From the NCBI GenBank assembly GCA_051530055.1, contig CM121342.1:8804001-8868000 (forward strand): 64,000 nucleotides of DNA, read 5' to 3'. This DNA comes from Neoechinorhynchus agilis (Eukaryota > Acanthocephala). This document shows, one piece after another, positions 1-11,164 of the stretch. Within the stretch, counting starts at the first letter, position 1. Each line of letters begins with the position of its first letter. The position numbers were made by a program, and so were the translations under genes. Under the pieces are notes generated by a model that saw only the letters and a program-made list of their open reading frames with translations, did not search any database and had not been told where the DNA came from.

Positions 1-30
1 TTTTTAACCGGCAGCAGAGGTCTTTGGTAC

Positions 31-306
31 TCAATTCGATTTCATTGGACGGGTATGAGGACCTTTTTGAGCATTCGACAGATTATTTGCCATCTCGAAC
101 AGAATATTGATTAGTCCGGATTCTATTACTTCATTCGGATTCGTCTTGCACAATAACATCTCGTATAAAACGCTGTTAGTCAGTTCAACGCTCTTAGCCC
201 TTCGCTGATTGTCTAATAGACGAAGAAGTCTTTGTTGAAGGGCTAAGAATTCGGAACGCTTCGATTGACATTCTCGTTTTTGTGTGTAGCTGGCTTTCGT
301 GTCCAT
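31..306 (-). pseudogene. Fragment of a LEDGF-like / TFIIS-N-type helical domain protein
   Basis: A 91-residue open frame, with an in-frame stop five codons before its ATG. Residues about 53-72 (NPNEVIESGLINILFEMANN) align with LKEVRKSGLIDLFSEMFGN in the LEDGF-like relic at 47.0-48.2 kb, and the preceding residues are a helix-rich, charged stretch in both. The shared pattern resembles the helical bundle of the TFIIS N-terminal / LEDGF integrase-binding superfamily. It is much shorter than any such protein and lacks PWWP or basic linker sequence, so it is either one exon or a fragment of a paralogue. The similarity was judged by eye and is modest. Confidence 0.35.
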
Positions 307-685
307 TAAACGGCTGCTCGCTTAGGGTTGCCGAATTTGAACGAAGTCAAATCGACCGTTGTTATAACGTTTTGGAATTAAAAACTATTGAATATTTCTC
401 TCTAATCAAAATAGCAACAAATAAGCAAATACTCACAAAGAAAAGTCAAAAATGAATGTCTGAGCTAACGTTTTGAGTCGATTCTATAAAAGTTTCTGAG
501 CAATTCCAGGTTTTCGAATCCCTAGGATTTTTACATAATTATTGCATGTTAACAAAAATTTTTAATAAATCGTCAAAGATTTAAATTGTAGAAAAGTTGA
601 AAGGTTCAGCATTTTTATAATTAAGCAGGACAACTTTACAAACTTTTAGCTTAAATGTTCTTCGAAAGTGAGTTTGCATTCTGAA
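307..685. other. AT-rich stretch, no gene recognised
   Basis: There is no sustained open frame and no recognisable RNA gene or repeat terminus. A T-loop-like TTTTCGAATCC near 511 has no matching D-arm and is not called a tRNA. Confidence 0.5.
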
Positions 686-952
686 TTATTCGTGGTTTAA
701 ATCTTTCTTACATAAAAGAGATCTACATTTATTCTTGCACAAGCTCTCGTGCTTTATTACAAACGGAGGAGTGTTCAAGTCGGCGACAGACGGTCTTATT
801 TTGAACGATTCACTTCTTGGTGTCCTGCATCGATGTGCGAAATGCTCCCTGTTAGACAGAAAGCACTGAATTCTGTATACCTCGTATATCGGATCAGTGT
901 GCCTCTTCTTTAAAATGTATCCGAGGAAACGAATTCCCGTTTTTTGCTTCAT
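686..952 (-). repeat. Dispersed coding relic, probably a retroelement C-terminal part
   Basis: An 88-residue open frame. Its central part (CFLSNREHFAHRCRTPRSES, then IRPSVADLNTPP) recurs, inverted and diverged, at 13019-13130, so this is a dispersed element rather than a single-copy gene. The spacing of charged and aromatic residues is reminiscent of the region after the RT domain in some LINEs, but no catalytic motif is present and the family cannot be named. Confidence 0.4.
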
Positions 953-1389
953 TACTCGAAAATACCGGAAATCTTACAGAACACGTTAATTCTAATCAAT
1001 CAAATGGAGAAATTGAATTTTAAAAAACATCGTGGGATCTATTAAACATTCCGTCGTTGAAGTGTTATTTTTAGAAAAATTGGCTGCTAAAAGCGTCCAA
1101 TTTTTCGAAACTTAAGAAAAGCAAATTGCTTAGCAAGAAGATGCACGATTGGCATCGAAACATAATAAACTAATAAATTGAATGAACAAGTTGAATCTAC
1201 TCAAAAGTTAGAAGTTAATGAAGATTGCATTGTTGATTATCCGCCAACTGTATTCGCAAAGAACTAATCAAGTCGTTCAAAAGTAGGCAAACTGATTCAA
1301 TCAATTGCGGATAATTGATTACGATCAATTGCGAACACTTCTATTAAGGAAGTTGTTCTTCAAGAAGATGTACAAAAGGCGCCTGAGCA
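953..1389. other. Spacer, no gene recognised
   Basis: AT-rich sequence with only short interrupted frames. Fragmentary lysine- and glutamate-rich frames run towards the family A ORF1 relic that follows and may be its degraded 5' part. Confidence 0.4.
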
Positions 1390-2366
1390 AAATTTAAACG
1401 CCCTGTCAATTTTTGAACCTGAACGAAATTTGACTGTTAAAGTTCCACTAAACTTGTCCGGAGCAGACTGAAACGAATTATAGAAGCAATAGGGGATAAT
1501 TCTAACCAATTAAGTGAGAATATTAAGAAAATTGCTTTTCTAGAAAATGGTCAAATTGTGTCGCATGAAGATTGTCACGAGAGCCTGCAAACGATCGATG
1601 CGCGATTATCACACCCACGCACACGCAATCAATCAATGCTCAATTTCAATGTTTTCGCAACCTGTTGCTGCGGAGGAGGGTGCATATGGCCACCCAATAC
1701 TCATGACTTATCTTCGACTGAGAGAACTAAAACTCTTTCAAGCGATCAAGACGACCCCAAATATATAGATCGACCTACAAAAAGATGGCTTCACACGGTC
1801 ATTCTAACATCAAACCCAATCTGGTCCAGAGAAATAATGCATCAAAGACTCATAACTCCTTGGCTCAGAACGATTAAAGACGACCGAGAACGAATAAAGT
1901 CCATCTCCTATTTCGCCGGCAAAATCAAAATTCATTTCGTCGGTAACAACTATGAAAAACAGTTCGTGGATTTCGTTGACAAACACTGCGATAAAAGTGT
2001 TCACCTTCCTAGTGTCCGGCCTATCACCACATATTGATTCCGAAGATCGATAGGATTCCGAGCGAAAATTTGGATGTAAGATTCTGTTCTTTCTAAAATC
2101 AAGAAAATCAGGAGCACGCATCCCGCATTCCGTCGTTAAAGCGGCAGTGGACGTTTGGGATCAGCTAACATCAAGACGGTGCTTTTTCCAAGCTATGCAA
2201 ATTAAGTTCATCGCCAATGAAATTTCGAACTATGATGATTACCACTATCCAAGGTGCAATTGCTGCCAGAAATGGGGTCACTGGGCGCAGAAATGCCCTA
2301 TCAAGCGAACTATTTGCCCCTTCTGTGCAGAGGAACATTACAGTGAAAACTGCCCCGAAACAACTC
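1390..2366 (+). mobile_element. LINE family A, ORF1 relic
   Basis: Two open frames (about 1558-2037 and 2147-2366) carry a degraded gag-like ORF1. The second contains two CCHC knuckles, CNCCQKWGHWAQKC and CPFCAEEHYSENC, equivalent to the first two of three knuckles in the better ORF1 copies at 20.6 and 35.4 kb. The first frame matches the RNA-binding part before the knuckles only loosely. ORF1 is predicted to bind element RNA as a chaperone. The copy is broken by a frame change near 2040 and ends abruptly at about 2366, where an unrelated dispersed repeat begins. No endonuclease or RT follows. Confidence 0.6.
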
Positions 2367-2511
2367 GTATCGCACTTTTGATTAAATTCGGGTGTTTTTT
2401 TATGAACTTCAGTGTTCAAACTAAATGTAGAGATTAAAGAAGCCACCAAAACAGTTTATGCAAATGAAATCAGCTTCAAAAGTTGATCAAGAAAAGGTTA
2501 TTCGGAAATTC
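2366..2511. repeat. Dispersed repeat, first copy
   Basis: About 145 bases from TCGCACTTTTGATTAAATTC onward recur in the same orientation at 29946-30092, with scattered differences. In both places the repeat starts abruptly at the end of a LINE relic (family A here, the RLE LINE there). It is non-coding and its class is unknown. Confidence 0.75.
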
Positions 2512-3150
2512 AGCACAGTATGGCCATACACATCTTCATCTCATGGATTCCCGAAATCATAACATTATCCAAATTAGACATTCAGAAACACTACATTCAT
2601 CACCTTAACATCGCCTGTCGACAGCTCGTTGCCGAGTCCTTCGTTCTCTTTCCTTCCCCGGTCTCCGTCCACCGCATCCATGACGACAAACCACTTCTTG
2701 TTGTGCTCATTGTTGAAATGTCAAATGAATGGAAGTGACCGAGTTGTTGCACAGACAAATCTATTTTTGCCGTGTTCAACTTCTGATGACTTTTGGCAAT
2801 GTTGAACATTGTTATAAAGTAGCGATTGTTTAACTATTTTCTAATATATAAAGAAGAAAGCGAAAATGTAACCAGGGATAAGGAGGGCGGACACTTAACG
2901 TCTTATGTTCACGAACAACATGATGTATACTTTCACTATTCAAATTGTCTAATTTTGTTTCTTAGCATAAAGTACCATTTTCGATCTTTAGAAATCTTGG
3001 ATTAAGATTTCCGGTGATCATTTTGTTTGGAATTCTAAAGTCTGCTTTGGTTATTAAACCAATTAGTAATAAAATATATCTGTAATGACCAGCAACAGAA
3101 AAACAATATCGATAATGGGAGTTACCTTTTTTCCCTACCTGGCTTATTAA
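2511..3150 (+). repeat. Dispersed repeat with a 72-residue frame, first copy
   Basis: About 640 bases recur at 33586-34190 in the same orientation with few differences; this copy has about 35 extra bases near 3001-3035. Both copies keep an open frame of 72 residues (2520-2738 here), differing at three residues. The protein is not recognised. Because the copies are so similar, the preserved frame says little about selection. Confidence 0.7.
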
Positions 3151-3690
3151 TGGTCGCCATCAGTGGCAATGAGCCACAACAGAGTTCAAGGTAAATATAT
3201 GTAAAAATACGCTTAGTATTTAATCGGTTTGTCACAATCGAACGTCTTATTAAGAATGTTGAAATAGCTCAAAATCGATCCGAAAGAGGACCGGGGTGCT
3301 GCACTTCGTTACTCGGAATTCATACAAAACTAAAGTTAAACTCGAAGATCTGAGAAATAAAGACAACGGTAATGTACTATTTGTTCCAATAAAGTATCAA
3401 CGATCCATAGAAAGAGCTTCAATCAAGGAAATATTAAACAAACCACATAAATAATCGATATTACCGTTGCAGATATTAGTTTCAGTCGATCATTTACTAA
3501 ATGGCAAAATATTTTAGGTTCGATCGCAAAATATAGCTTTACTTAACAAATATTAGGCACCAAAATATTCGTGATTACTCGCATCTTTATAACTTTATAA
3601 CTAAATCCTCAATTGATCCTGCAGTTAAGTCTTCCAAATAACTGTTTCCAAATTTTAAATCTCAGCTCTATTCAGATATTATAAAGGATC

Positions 3691-3960
3691 ATGAACGATA
3701 AAACCGAACCAAACAAAGTCACCTTAAAGCAGATGTCTCCTTCGCCCTTTGATTTACAAGCATTTATTAGCAGTAATCCGGAATTATTAAGTAGCATTCC
3801 TGCCACCGATCAAATGGAAAGAACAGCTACGACGAAGCTTAAGGACGATTTAGGGAAGATCGTTGACTTCAATGTTTTCGGTAAACTACATTCTGGACGA
3901 TCACGAAAAGATCTGGATAAGAAGGAAACGAAAAACCTCGGCAATGAAGAGTTAGTTTAA
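3691..3960 (+). CDS. Hypothetical open frame, 89 residues
   Basis: ATG-to-stop frame, charged, without membrane segments or cysteine motifs. The central part (QAFISSNPELLSSIPATDQ) looks more protein-like than most chance frames here. No family is recognised, and with such AT-rich DNA and no second copy to compare, a chance frame or exon fragment is equally possible. Confidence 0.2.
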   Translation: MNDKTEPNKVTLKQMSPSPFDLQAFISSNPELLSSIPATDQMERTATTKLKDDLGKIVDFNVFGKLHSGRSRKDLDKKETKNLGNEELV

Positions 3961-4370
3961 TGACAAGATGACGGCCGGTATTAGAGAACGAAAAATCAAT
4001 AACAATCACTTGAAACAACCGGTAAACAAAAAAATCTAAGATTATAAAGGAACAAACTCATCTTAATCTGCCATCAATAACGATGAGCAATAACAATATT
4101 AAAAATGAAGCCATGTTAAATTACACTTGGTATTTAATCGGCTTGTCACAATCGCCCGCCTCATTGAGAATGTTGCAACAGCTCAATACGATCTTACAAT
4201 ACATTCGAAAGTGGATAAGGGAACGGAACTTATTGACAGAAAATCCATTAAGTTAGACATTTCAGTAGTAAAGGTAATTTCGGAATAAAATATTCACATT
4301 CACCCAGGCATTTGATAAAGTTACTCAAAAACATTAATATACAGTTTTAGAGTGATCAAATTCTTTTTTT

Positions 4371-4613
4371 GTGGTACTCCTCCAGTGTGCAATAATCAGA
4401 TCCGAAATCTTCGGGTTCAAAGATTCTAAACTTCATAAGTTCTTTTCTAAGAAAATGATCATATTCGAGATTCAAGAAATGAGGAAACGTATCGAAAAAT
4501 ACAAGAGACAATTAGCTTCATTACGTGGATTTGCGATACGTAACTTAGAAGATATCATAAGAGTTAATCAGTACGCCAATTTACAAATCTCACTTGGTGA
4601 ACAATATATATAA
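4371..4613 (+). CDS. Hypothetical open frame, 80 residues, helix-rich
   Basis: The second half (residues about 30-65: EIQEMRKRIEKYKRQLASLR followed by NLEDIIR) has heptad-like spacing and could form a short coiled coil. The start lies in an AT-rich region with no recognisable promoter. It may be an exon or a chance frame; no function is proposed. Confidence 0.2.
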   Translation: MVLLQCAIIRSEIFGFKDSKLHKFFSKKMIIFEIQEMRKRIEKYKRQLASLRGFAIRNLEDIIRVNQYANLQISLGEQYI

Positions 4614-5004
4614 ACCAACTACACCAGTAAACTTGAACAATTATAGCCTAAAGCAGTCGAACGGCATGGTCACATCGTGAATAAATCTAAGCACAAATTC
4701 TCCGAAAGTGAATTGAACTCGTATCCTTATTTACTGGCAATACTTAAAGTGATTTAATGATCAAGAATTACAAAACGATCCGTTCATCTTAAAAAAATAA
4801 TTTATATGAAACCTTTTTTCTTACAAAACGTTAATAGTTTTTATTTTACGCTTTTTTGGGTTGACAACGATAAAAAATATTGGAAATATTACAATATTGT
4901 TTGTGTAATTTTAAAAGACCGAAAATTATACGATCACTACAATAGTTGCAAATGATTAAAACGTATCAAGTGATAAATTAAGATCGATAGAAAATCCTTC
5001 CCGT

Positions 5005-6180
5005 TAGTCAAAGTATAATTTTGGTGAACATACTCCCGGTCATGACTTATCTGATTTTGATTTATTGGAAATATTTCGCAAGGTAACCTCGTATCATCAG
5101 TCATCTAAAAATGAGTTTTACACATTAAGGTTTTAAGCTCGAGTGCGCGGGATCGCCAAACCCGAAGTTCGGGGACCAATTATCCGCTAGAACCCCCCTG
5201 TGCTGTACTACTTTTTTCCCATGATTTTAGCATTGATTTTTAACACGTCGATGGCTAGAAGTTTCAAGCTAATATTAGTTTTATTTGCTTCCATTGTGTT
5301 GGACACAACGATATGTAAGGCCTCCAAAACAAGCCGTCTTTTTAAGTTTTGCTCTATTTCTATAAAGTGGGTGCCACCAAAATCCGCTCGATGCTTACAT
5401 GTCGTTTGATGATTAGAGATTATCGACGAATGCTCAAATCGACTACAAACTTGCTTAAGTTGAGCGAACCACTTCTCAATGCCTTGCATCGTTTGTCCGA
5501 TAGACTAGTCGGCTCAATTTTACCCTTCTTCTTGAAAATGCTTCTGAGAGCGATTCCTTTAGTATTGTATAGACGAATTCCAGCCTTCTTATTCATAATG
5601 GAGTAAATCATTTGATTCCTGTCATCATCAATGAAGTGCACTCTTTCGAAGCATACAGGCTCTGCAGAAGATTTGTTGTTGTTATGCGGATGGTACTTAC
5701 TGCCTCTGATTTCCCGGTCTATAATCCATTTGGGATGTACCCTCATTTTCAACTTCTGTACTATCCTCTCCCTTTCCCTAATCCATGCAAATCGAGTAGA
5801 TGAGATAAGAGTAGCTCTTCGGAAGTAGGACGTGACAGCCGAGATTTTATACCTCATCGGTTGGTGACTTGACCAGTGTGGTGGTCCCTATGGTAAGTTC
5901 TCCTTGCGATAAAGTGAAGTGCTAACTTTGCCTTGTGCAGAAAGCTTGACAAGGACGTCCAGGAACGAGACTTCATCATTTATGTCCTCTTCATTGACTG
6001 TAAACTGTATGTGTGGATCTTGACTGTTAAGTTCACCATTTAGAGAATCTCTGTTGTTGTTTGAATCAGTCAGAATCAGTCAGAATGAATACATTGTCCA
6101 CATCTCAATTTTACCCTTCTTGAATGTGCTTCTGAGAGCGATTGTGCTAATAACGGGTGTTTATTGATGAGATTATAGAT
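5005..6180 (-). mobile_element. Penelope-like element, copy 1 (3' half, inverted)
   Basis: Read on the minus strand from about 6105 downwards: a diverged RT catalytic segment (DVDNVFILTD for the usual YVDDVFIVTD), then QFTVNEEDINDEVSFLDV and the connector starting MRYKISAVTSYFRRATLI (5420-5857), then the C-terminal GIY-YIG region (5208-5489) with IGQTMQG and ISNHQ...HRADF. This is the RT-plus-GIY-YIG order of Penelope elements. The two halves lie in different frames and part of the connector is duplicated near 6105-6160, so the copy is dead. The tail GAAATATTTC(C)AATAAAT lies at about 5060-5085 and reappears next to copy 2 at 52140. Confidence 0.75.
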
Positions 6181-6334
6181 AGCGAAGAGCGCAAGAAGTT
6201 TCTATCCGTGAGTTAAGGTAAGGCTCACTTTTAAAAGAACATCAAAACAGTATCGATTTTCGCTAACGAACTCTCACTGCGAAAAACAGCTTTCTAACTT
6301 TCACTTCTATCTCGAAACAATTTACAGTAAGTTC

Positions 6335-6757
6335 CGGCCTCAGGCCAAAGCCCAATGACGAGTACAGTGTCCGATCGGACGCTTCAGAGGGCGACGAAAA
6401 AGATTAAAGAAAATTTTTTGTATCCATCGATGAAGATTTTTGTTTGTTTCAATACCACGATTGGGGATGAAAATGGACTTTGAAGATGTCAATGTGATCG
6501 CGAAGCATCGACATCTTGAAGGAAATGAATTTACATTTCCAAAAACCAATTCTTGCATTTATGCAAAAAGTTTTATAGCTTTAGCTTTTCGCCAGAGCGA
6601 TTACATTAACGTTTCATTTGACTTTGCTTCTTCAACAAACTCTAAAGGTCCTTACAATTTAGTGCTAAAGTTATTTGCTGCTGTTAAAAAAATACATTAT
6701 TTCCTCCGCTCGAACGCTTTCGAGTGTACCATGAATAAAAATTTATGCCAATTTTAA
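6335..6757 (+). other. Open frame, possible PLE C-terminal relic
   Basis: A 105-residue frame (6440-6757) begins PRLGMKMDFEDVNVIAKHRH, which resembles the HKxDFxxxxIIxxE segment near the end of GIY-YIG proteins of Penelope elements, and it lies beside PLE copy 1 in the opposite orientation. The rest is not recognised. Either a PLE scrap or an unrelated frame. Confidence 0.25.
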
Positions 6758-7330
6758 CGAATTATTAATAAAAAGCCTTATTATCCTTCTACAGATCGAA
6801 ACCAAATCAATAACAAATCATTATTTTTGCATTTTTTCATGTCGACCAGAAATTAATGTTCAAACGATGAATTAAACTCGTTAAAACGACCAAGTGACGG
6901 AATTAATGGATACGGACAAATACATGGATGGACCTTTCATTCCTGAATTGCGTCATGAACACCTCGGGAACATACAACAAAAACCTCTAGATCGTGCGAA
7001 TTCAAGCGATTCACATATCCATGGTAGGGAAGGGGGTATAAAGGAGTCTAAATAGAGGACCGGGAAGGTCCCGCTCGACTGTTGGAGGCCACTAGTTTTC
7101 ATAATTGTTCCATAATCCATCTAAGGATGCTATCAATTGCTTTGACTGTAGATGCATTTTTAGTAGGGGATGCAAATCCCGATGACTGTGTCAAATGTTT
7201 AAGGACCGATTAATGGGGATCATTGAATTATTCCCTAAATGGATCATTTGGAGTTTCTTGGCGCAGCAACGCTTTACAAGACATGAGGCAGGGCGCGGAT
7301 CACATTAAAGTCACTGCTTTTAGGCTTTCT
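6758..7330. other. Spacer, no gene recognised
   Basis: No sustained coding frame. GC-richer patches at 7010-7100 and 7190-7310 may be further retroelement debris, but no motif supports this. Confidence 0.4.
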
Positions 7331-7650
7331 TTAAAAATGGTTTTTCGTATGATTGCAACAAGCTAAAAAATTCGTACATATAATGGCTAAAGTATTGGAG
7401 TACTTCGGTTTGACGTGAGTCCCGATGCAAAGTAGACACCTAGGTTCATGTTCGCATGCTGAAGCATAATAAAACATATCTAAGAAAATAGTCATGGTGT
7501 AATCGAAGATGGTTTCCCGGAGTTTCAAAAAGGTGAACCGGTGAAAATTTATTATTCTACCCGAGCCGCATATGGATTCCGCGATGTCAAGAGTCACAGA
7601 GTACAAAATGACGGTTGGCAGTTGGGCGTTAGGAAGAGCAAAATATTTAA
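7331..7650 (-). mobile_element. LINE family A, ORF1 relic (inverted)
   Basis: The minus-strand frame (7331-7606, extending to about 7645) reads PNAQLPTVILYSVTLDIAES then GSGR...FTFLKLRETIFDYTMTI, parallel to PNASSAYAILCSATINVAES and VTFDRYRDSIYDYNLTI in the ORF1 at 20.6 kb. The knuckle cysteines that follow are partly lost (CLLCIGTHVKPK survives). This is a short, old, inactive fragment of the nucleic-acid-binding protein. Confidence 0.6.
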
Positions 7651-7654
7651 TTGG

Positions 7655-7905
7655 CTTCGAACGAACATAAAATATTCTGTAACTTCAACAATACCCAAGA
7701 AATTCATCCGGACATCCAATCGTGACGCACCATGGACAACCTCCATCTTGAAACTCCTTCAAAATAAAGATTCTAATGCAAATCGCAATAAATCTATTGA
7801 CTTTACCCGTTTAAAAATTACTGTTTCACAAAATACTTGTTGCCCACTTCCTTTCCTCCAAAATTCGTTCAGGTGCAAATTCAACATGGTGGTGGGCTGT
7901 TGATG
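7655..7905 (+). mobile_element. LINE family B2, endonuclease-RT linker relic
   Basis: The frame reads IPKKFIRTSNRDAPWTTSIL and then KSIDFTRLKITVSQN, matching IPKKFIRISIRDPP and SPDFPRLRIALTN of the duplicated B2 copies at 10.6 and 49.9 kb and, more distantly, RKTIRISNRDPPWFSPFLK in family B at 61.9 kb. This is the linker between APE and RT. No catalytic motif is included. Confidence 0.6.
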
Positions 7906-7935
7906 ATGGTTCCCAGCTTTTCGAGTGCCAGGTTC

Positions 7936-8500
7936 TTATGTTGGAAGGCAGATCTTCGTATTTCGCTCATGTGGGATGTTTAATATTACTGTATCACGAA
8001 TCCGCATCTCGGTAGCTTTTTGCTCATCTTGCACTTCCGATTTAAAAAAATTGCATCCTATTGACACGTCCCATAGCTCTGATATCCAATCCTTATAACC
8101 TTGTCCTGGTTTCATTTGGGTCTTACTAAAACGATATCGTGCAGCTACCTCGTGTACTTGTTTCAACTCTTCGAAAGAGCAATCACTGGGTTTTCTCGTG
8201 CCCAAACTTTTCCGAACCTTTGCATAAATCTGCGGACTGGTCCACGCCAACAAGCAAGCCTGCATTACGTCTTAGGTTTCAACCCCGCACACGTCTCACT
8301 ATCAAGATCGAAAGACCGAAACACTTGTATATCTCTATGCTTTTGCTCGATTCTATTTTCGCCCAGCTTTGTTTGTCCCATTGGTTTAATCATCAATTCC
8401 AGCAACTCATGTTGCTTCTCTATGAGGGACTGCATCATTGAGATCCTACTCTCGTCATCAAATGTCGTGCTCTGATCTGTGTTAGGTGAACGCATATATA
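7936..8500 (-). mobile_element. Gypsy-type LTR element fossil, gag part
   Basis: Two adjoining minus-strand frames read CSFEELKQV, AARYRFSKTQMKPGQGYKDW and IRDTVILNIPHER, which are hallmarks of the capsid region of Ty3/Gypsy elements of the kind common in invertebrates. Only gag was recognised here; no LTRs could be assigned. The element is broken and looks old. Confidence 0.65.
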
Positions 8501-8739
8501 TTTAACAACGAACACACGCTCACAGTATAACAAGGCACCAAGTGCCAAATAATTACCATGTGACGACACCGTCAATCGTTATATTACTACATTATTACAG
8601 TTTTGTTGCTATCCCGCACGTAAAGCATCGTATTGAAAAGCGATACCTTATTGTGGTTAAGGGATAACATTTCTGGCCTGTTTTATACGAATCTAAGAAT
8701 TCGAAGAGGCAACAGAGATGCGTATCTCCTTTAATGAGA

Positions 8740-9080
8740 ATTTAAGTACTCTCATGCCACACATATACATCAAGGATTTATTATATATAAATTTGCAGAA
8801 GAGATCGTCGTTCTCTGTAGATCGTCTTTGTGATCCGCTAAAAGAACGATGTCGTCTTCATGGAAGAAGTACGATAGCTTCTCCTCCCTCGCCGAAGGTG
8901 CAGTCGAGTTTAGAATCATGTAAGGATTTGGCTAGGTAATCCAGGCATAGAGCAAATAGAAAAGGTGAAAGCGGGGCTCGCTGCTTATCTTCTTTGTGAA
9001 AACCCTGCGCTGTTTACTCGCGCTTCAATGAGTTTCTTCACTTTAACATTCAGAGCACTGGGCAGAAGTCATAGTGCAGC
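8740..9080 (-). mobile_element. LINE reverse transcriptase palm relic
   Basis: On the minus strand the frames give APLSPFLFALCLDYLAKSLH (RT motif QGxPLSPxLF, first residues lost) followed about 30 residues later by SYFFHEDDIVLLADHK (the catalytic YxDD box as HEDD). A second, inverted copy lies at 25.83-26.26 kb with FYEDD and a longer downstream part. The domain is frameshifted between the two motifs. The clade cannot be assigned firmly. Confidence 0.55.
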
Positions 9081-9768
9081 AACACTGATTACAGCTATCG
9101 CAATGCTTTGTTTTAATTAAACAGTTGGATTCTCTTGTCCATACCAGTTCTAGGCTACGTTTCGAACCTACAAACTGATGATGAACCAGACGAGGTTAGG
9201 AACGTTTTTAATAAAAAGTTATTAACCGAGCTAAGAACTGAACAATAATTCAACTAACATCTACATTGCATCCTCCGAACCTGAACAACTTAGCAATATA
9301 ACTGCGATCCAAGGGGAGCTTCCAAGAAGGTTGCTGTCAGAGGGCACAGCTAGTGATTGTTTCTCCAATAAAAATTGGGTAAATTCTCGAAGCTATCAAT
9401 ATCGATCGAAGAATACATTCATGGTCTAAACTTCTGCGGATTTTGTTACTCAGAGAAGATGACTTAAAAAGGAGTCTTAATCGAAGATGATTTGCCGATT
9501 TCATAAACAAATTCTTAGAATTAAATTTTCATCTGCGACTAAAGTCGCGTAGAATGATAGAGGGTGAATTTTAAAAAAATGGAGCGTCAGTCATTTATTC
9601 CGGAATATAATGAAAAAAATAAGATCGATTGATTGTCAATAAGATAAGGGACCGCCAATTAACACACCAAGGATATAGACAAAGAAAAAAGTCATCTAAA
9701 GGAAGTTACTGATACAATAATAACGAGAGAAACAGTTGAGGAAACGCGTTCAAATATTCAAAAACACG
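8815..9768 (+). repeat. Repeat block, inverted relative to 25145-26045
   Basis: Nearly the whole segment recurs in reverse orientation at 25145-26045. It includes the RT palm relic, the hammerhead-like segment at 9150-9215, the GCGATCCAAGGGGAG module at 9291-9475 and part of a frame (9672-9899) reading DIDKEKSHLKEVTDTIITRE. At 9768/9771 the similarity switches to the 1.38 kb block shared with 49 kb, so the two repeats are abutted here. Confidence 0.75.
9150..9215 (+). ncRNA. Hammerhead-ribozyme-like segment (decayed)
   Basis: CTGATGA at 9175-9181 lies between CGTTTCGAACCT and AGGTTAGGAACG, which can pair as a stem. Related segments occur at 25.73 kb (minus) and 45.25 kb (minus); the last still has CTGATGA followed by a GTTC-GAAAC end. 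Penelope elements are known to carry small hammerhead ribozymes with CUGAUGA...GAAA cores, and PLE copies occur in this window. This copy lacks GAAA and is probably inactive. Confidence 0.3.
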
Positions 9769-9770
9769 GT

Positions 9771-11151
9771 GATGCATTTCTGAAATCTAATAACGATAAA
9801 AAAAGTTTTAGTTGCATTCAATCGATCGACAAACCAATTGGCACCGATCGTCACCATCGTAGAGCTTATCAAATATTTCTTGCTTTAGGGCAATTATGAA
9901 CCGCTTTTTTCGAGACCTTAGTATTATGACGATATCCTGCACAGCGTATTACAATACTCCCTCGAATACACTCTTCTGGTCATCGGAATGCTCGTCTACA
10001 TCTCAGTTGCTACACACTTATAATCTTTATTCCTTACATTGCGTTCACCGTGCTGATGCGACAATTTTATATCGGATGTGGGCCGAACGTGAAACAGACC
10101 GCAGTAATTTCACGAACTCCAATATTCTCTCGTTTAAATGCAGTTAAGTCGGGTTTATCCGCAACCCGGGCACTTCAGATGAGAACATCTTGATCACGCT
10201 TCTCGGACCTACAACCTTCACCTTTTTTACACAATGATGATTCCAACTACGACTAGAAATCTTTTCTGACGTTTTCAATCCGTCATTGACACCGGACCCG
10301 CAATCCAGTCCGGATCCATCATCCACTCCGAATCCGTCAAATGAGGACCCAAAGGTACATGGGTCCTCTTTGTGAATCACAAATAAAACGTGTTATTATA
10401 ACGGCCACATCCATAATCTTTATATTCCTAAATACCACTGCATCGAATGCAGAATCATCTCGTTTACCAGCCAGGGATAAACGTGATCATCAAATCCAAA
10501 TTTTTATAAAATTGTTCAATTCTATTAATAACACATTCCACTCTGACAACACAAATGACCCCTTCATGGCCATGATCTCCCTTACCTCAATCATAAAAAA
10601 GTCCCTATCTACGGCAATACCCAAGAAATTCATTAGAATCTCCATCCGGGACCCACCATGAATAACTCCCCCATTTCGAAACTTCTTCAAAGGCAAGCTT
10701 TTAAGGCCCATCGCAATAACTCTCCAGATTTTCCCCGTTTACGAATTGCTCTAACTAACAAAATACTTATAACCCGTAAAAAGATTCTTCCAAAATTCGT
10801 TCTGGTGGCAATTCAACATGGTGACGGGCCGTCAAAGACTTTCATGGTCGACGCCACCCGGATCCCTTCCCTAATTTGACATCCACTGAATTGAAACAGT
10901 TTCTAGATTTCGTTAATCAGAACCTCTGCCCCAACTCAATTTACAATCTCTGCTCCATATCAGACACCACACAATCTTTCACACCCACTTCTGAAACTTT
11001 TGTCAACTCGCCGATACTCCCCTTAGTTTCGTAATACGAAGTCCTCCAAGATCTCAAGAAATTATCTCGAAATTCATCCTTTCAATCCGAATCCCAAACT
11101 GGGCTCTTCACAACATCATCCCCGAACTCATCGACACTCTTAACCGCATTA
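9771..11151 (+). repeat. 1.38 kb duplicated block with LINE B2 sequence, first copy
   Basis: Almost identical, in the same orientation, to 49019-50398. The 3' two thirds hold LINE B2 remains: the end of the APE domain (RTQRYMGPLC...), IPKKFIRISIRDPP, and the linker up to LNRI. The 5' third has an open frame ending at 9899 (SFSCIQSIDKPIGTDRHHRR) followed by non-coding sequence. B2 frames carry several stops in both copies, so the block was already dead when it was copied. The edges are abrupt and no target-site duplication was found. Confidence 0.8.
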
Positions 11152-11164
11152 CGGTACTTTCCTA

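Larger units (their letters stand above)
3151..5000. other. Intergenic region with an internal diverged duplication
   Basis: AT-rich region. A segment near 3215-3285 (TATTTAATCGGTTTGTCACA...) is repeated, diverged, at 4129-4197; both can be read as L-V-T-I-x-R-L-I-x-N-V-x-x-A-Q, which hints at a decayed duplicated coding segment. Two short frames inside are listed separately. Nothing else was recognised. Confidence 0.4.

Noticed and set aside
2520-2738. Conserved 72-residue gene, because both copies keep the frame
   Set aside because: The copies are so similar that frame preservation is expected by chance.
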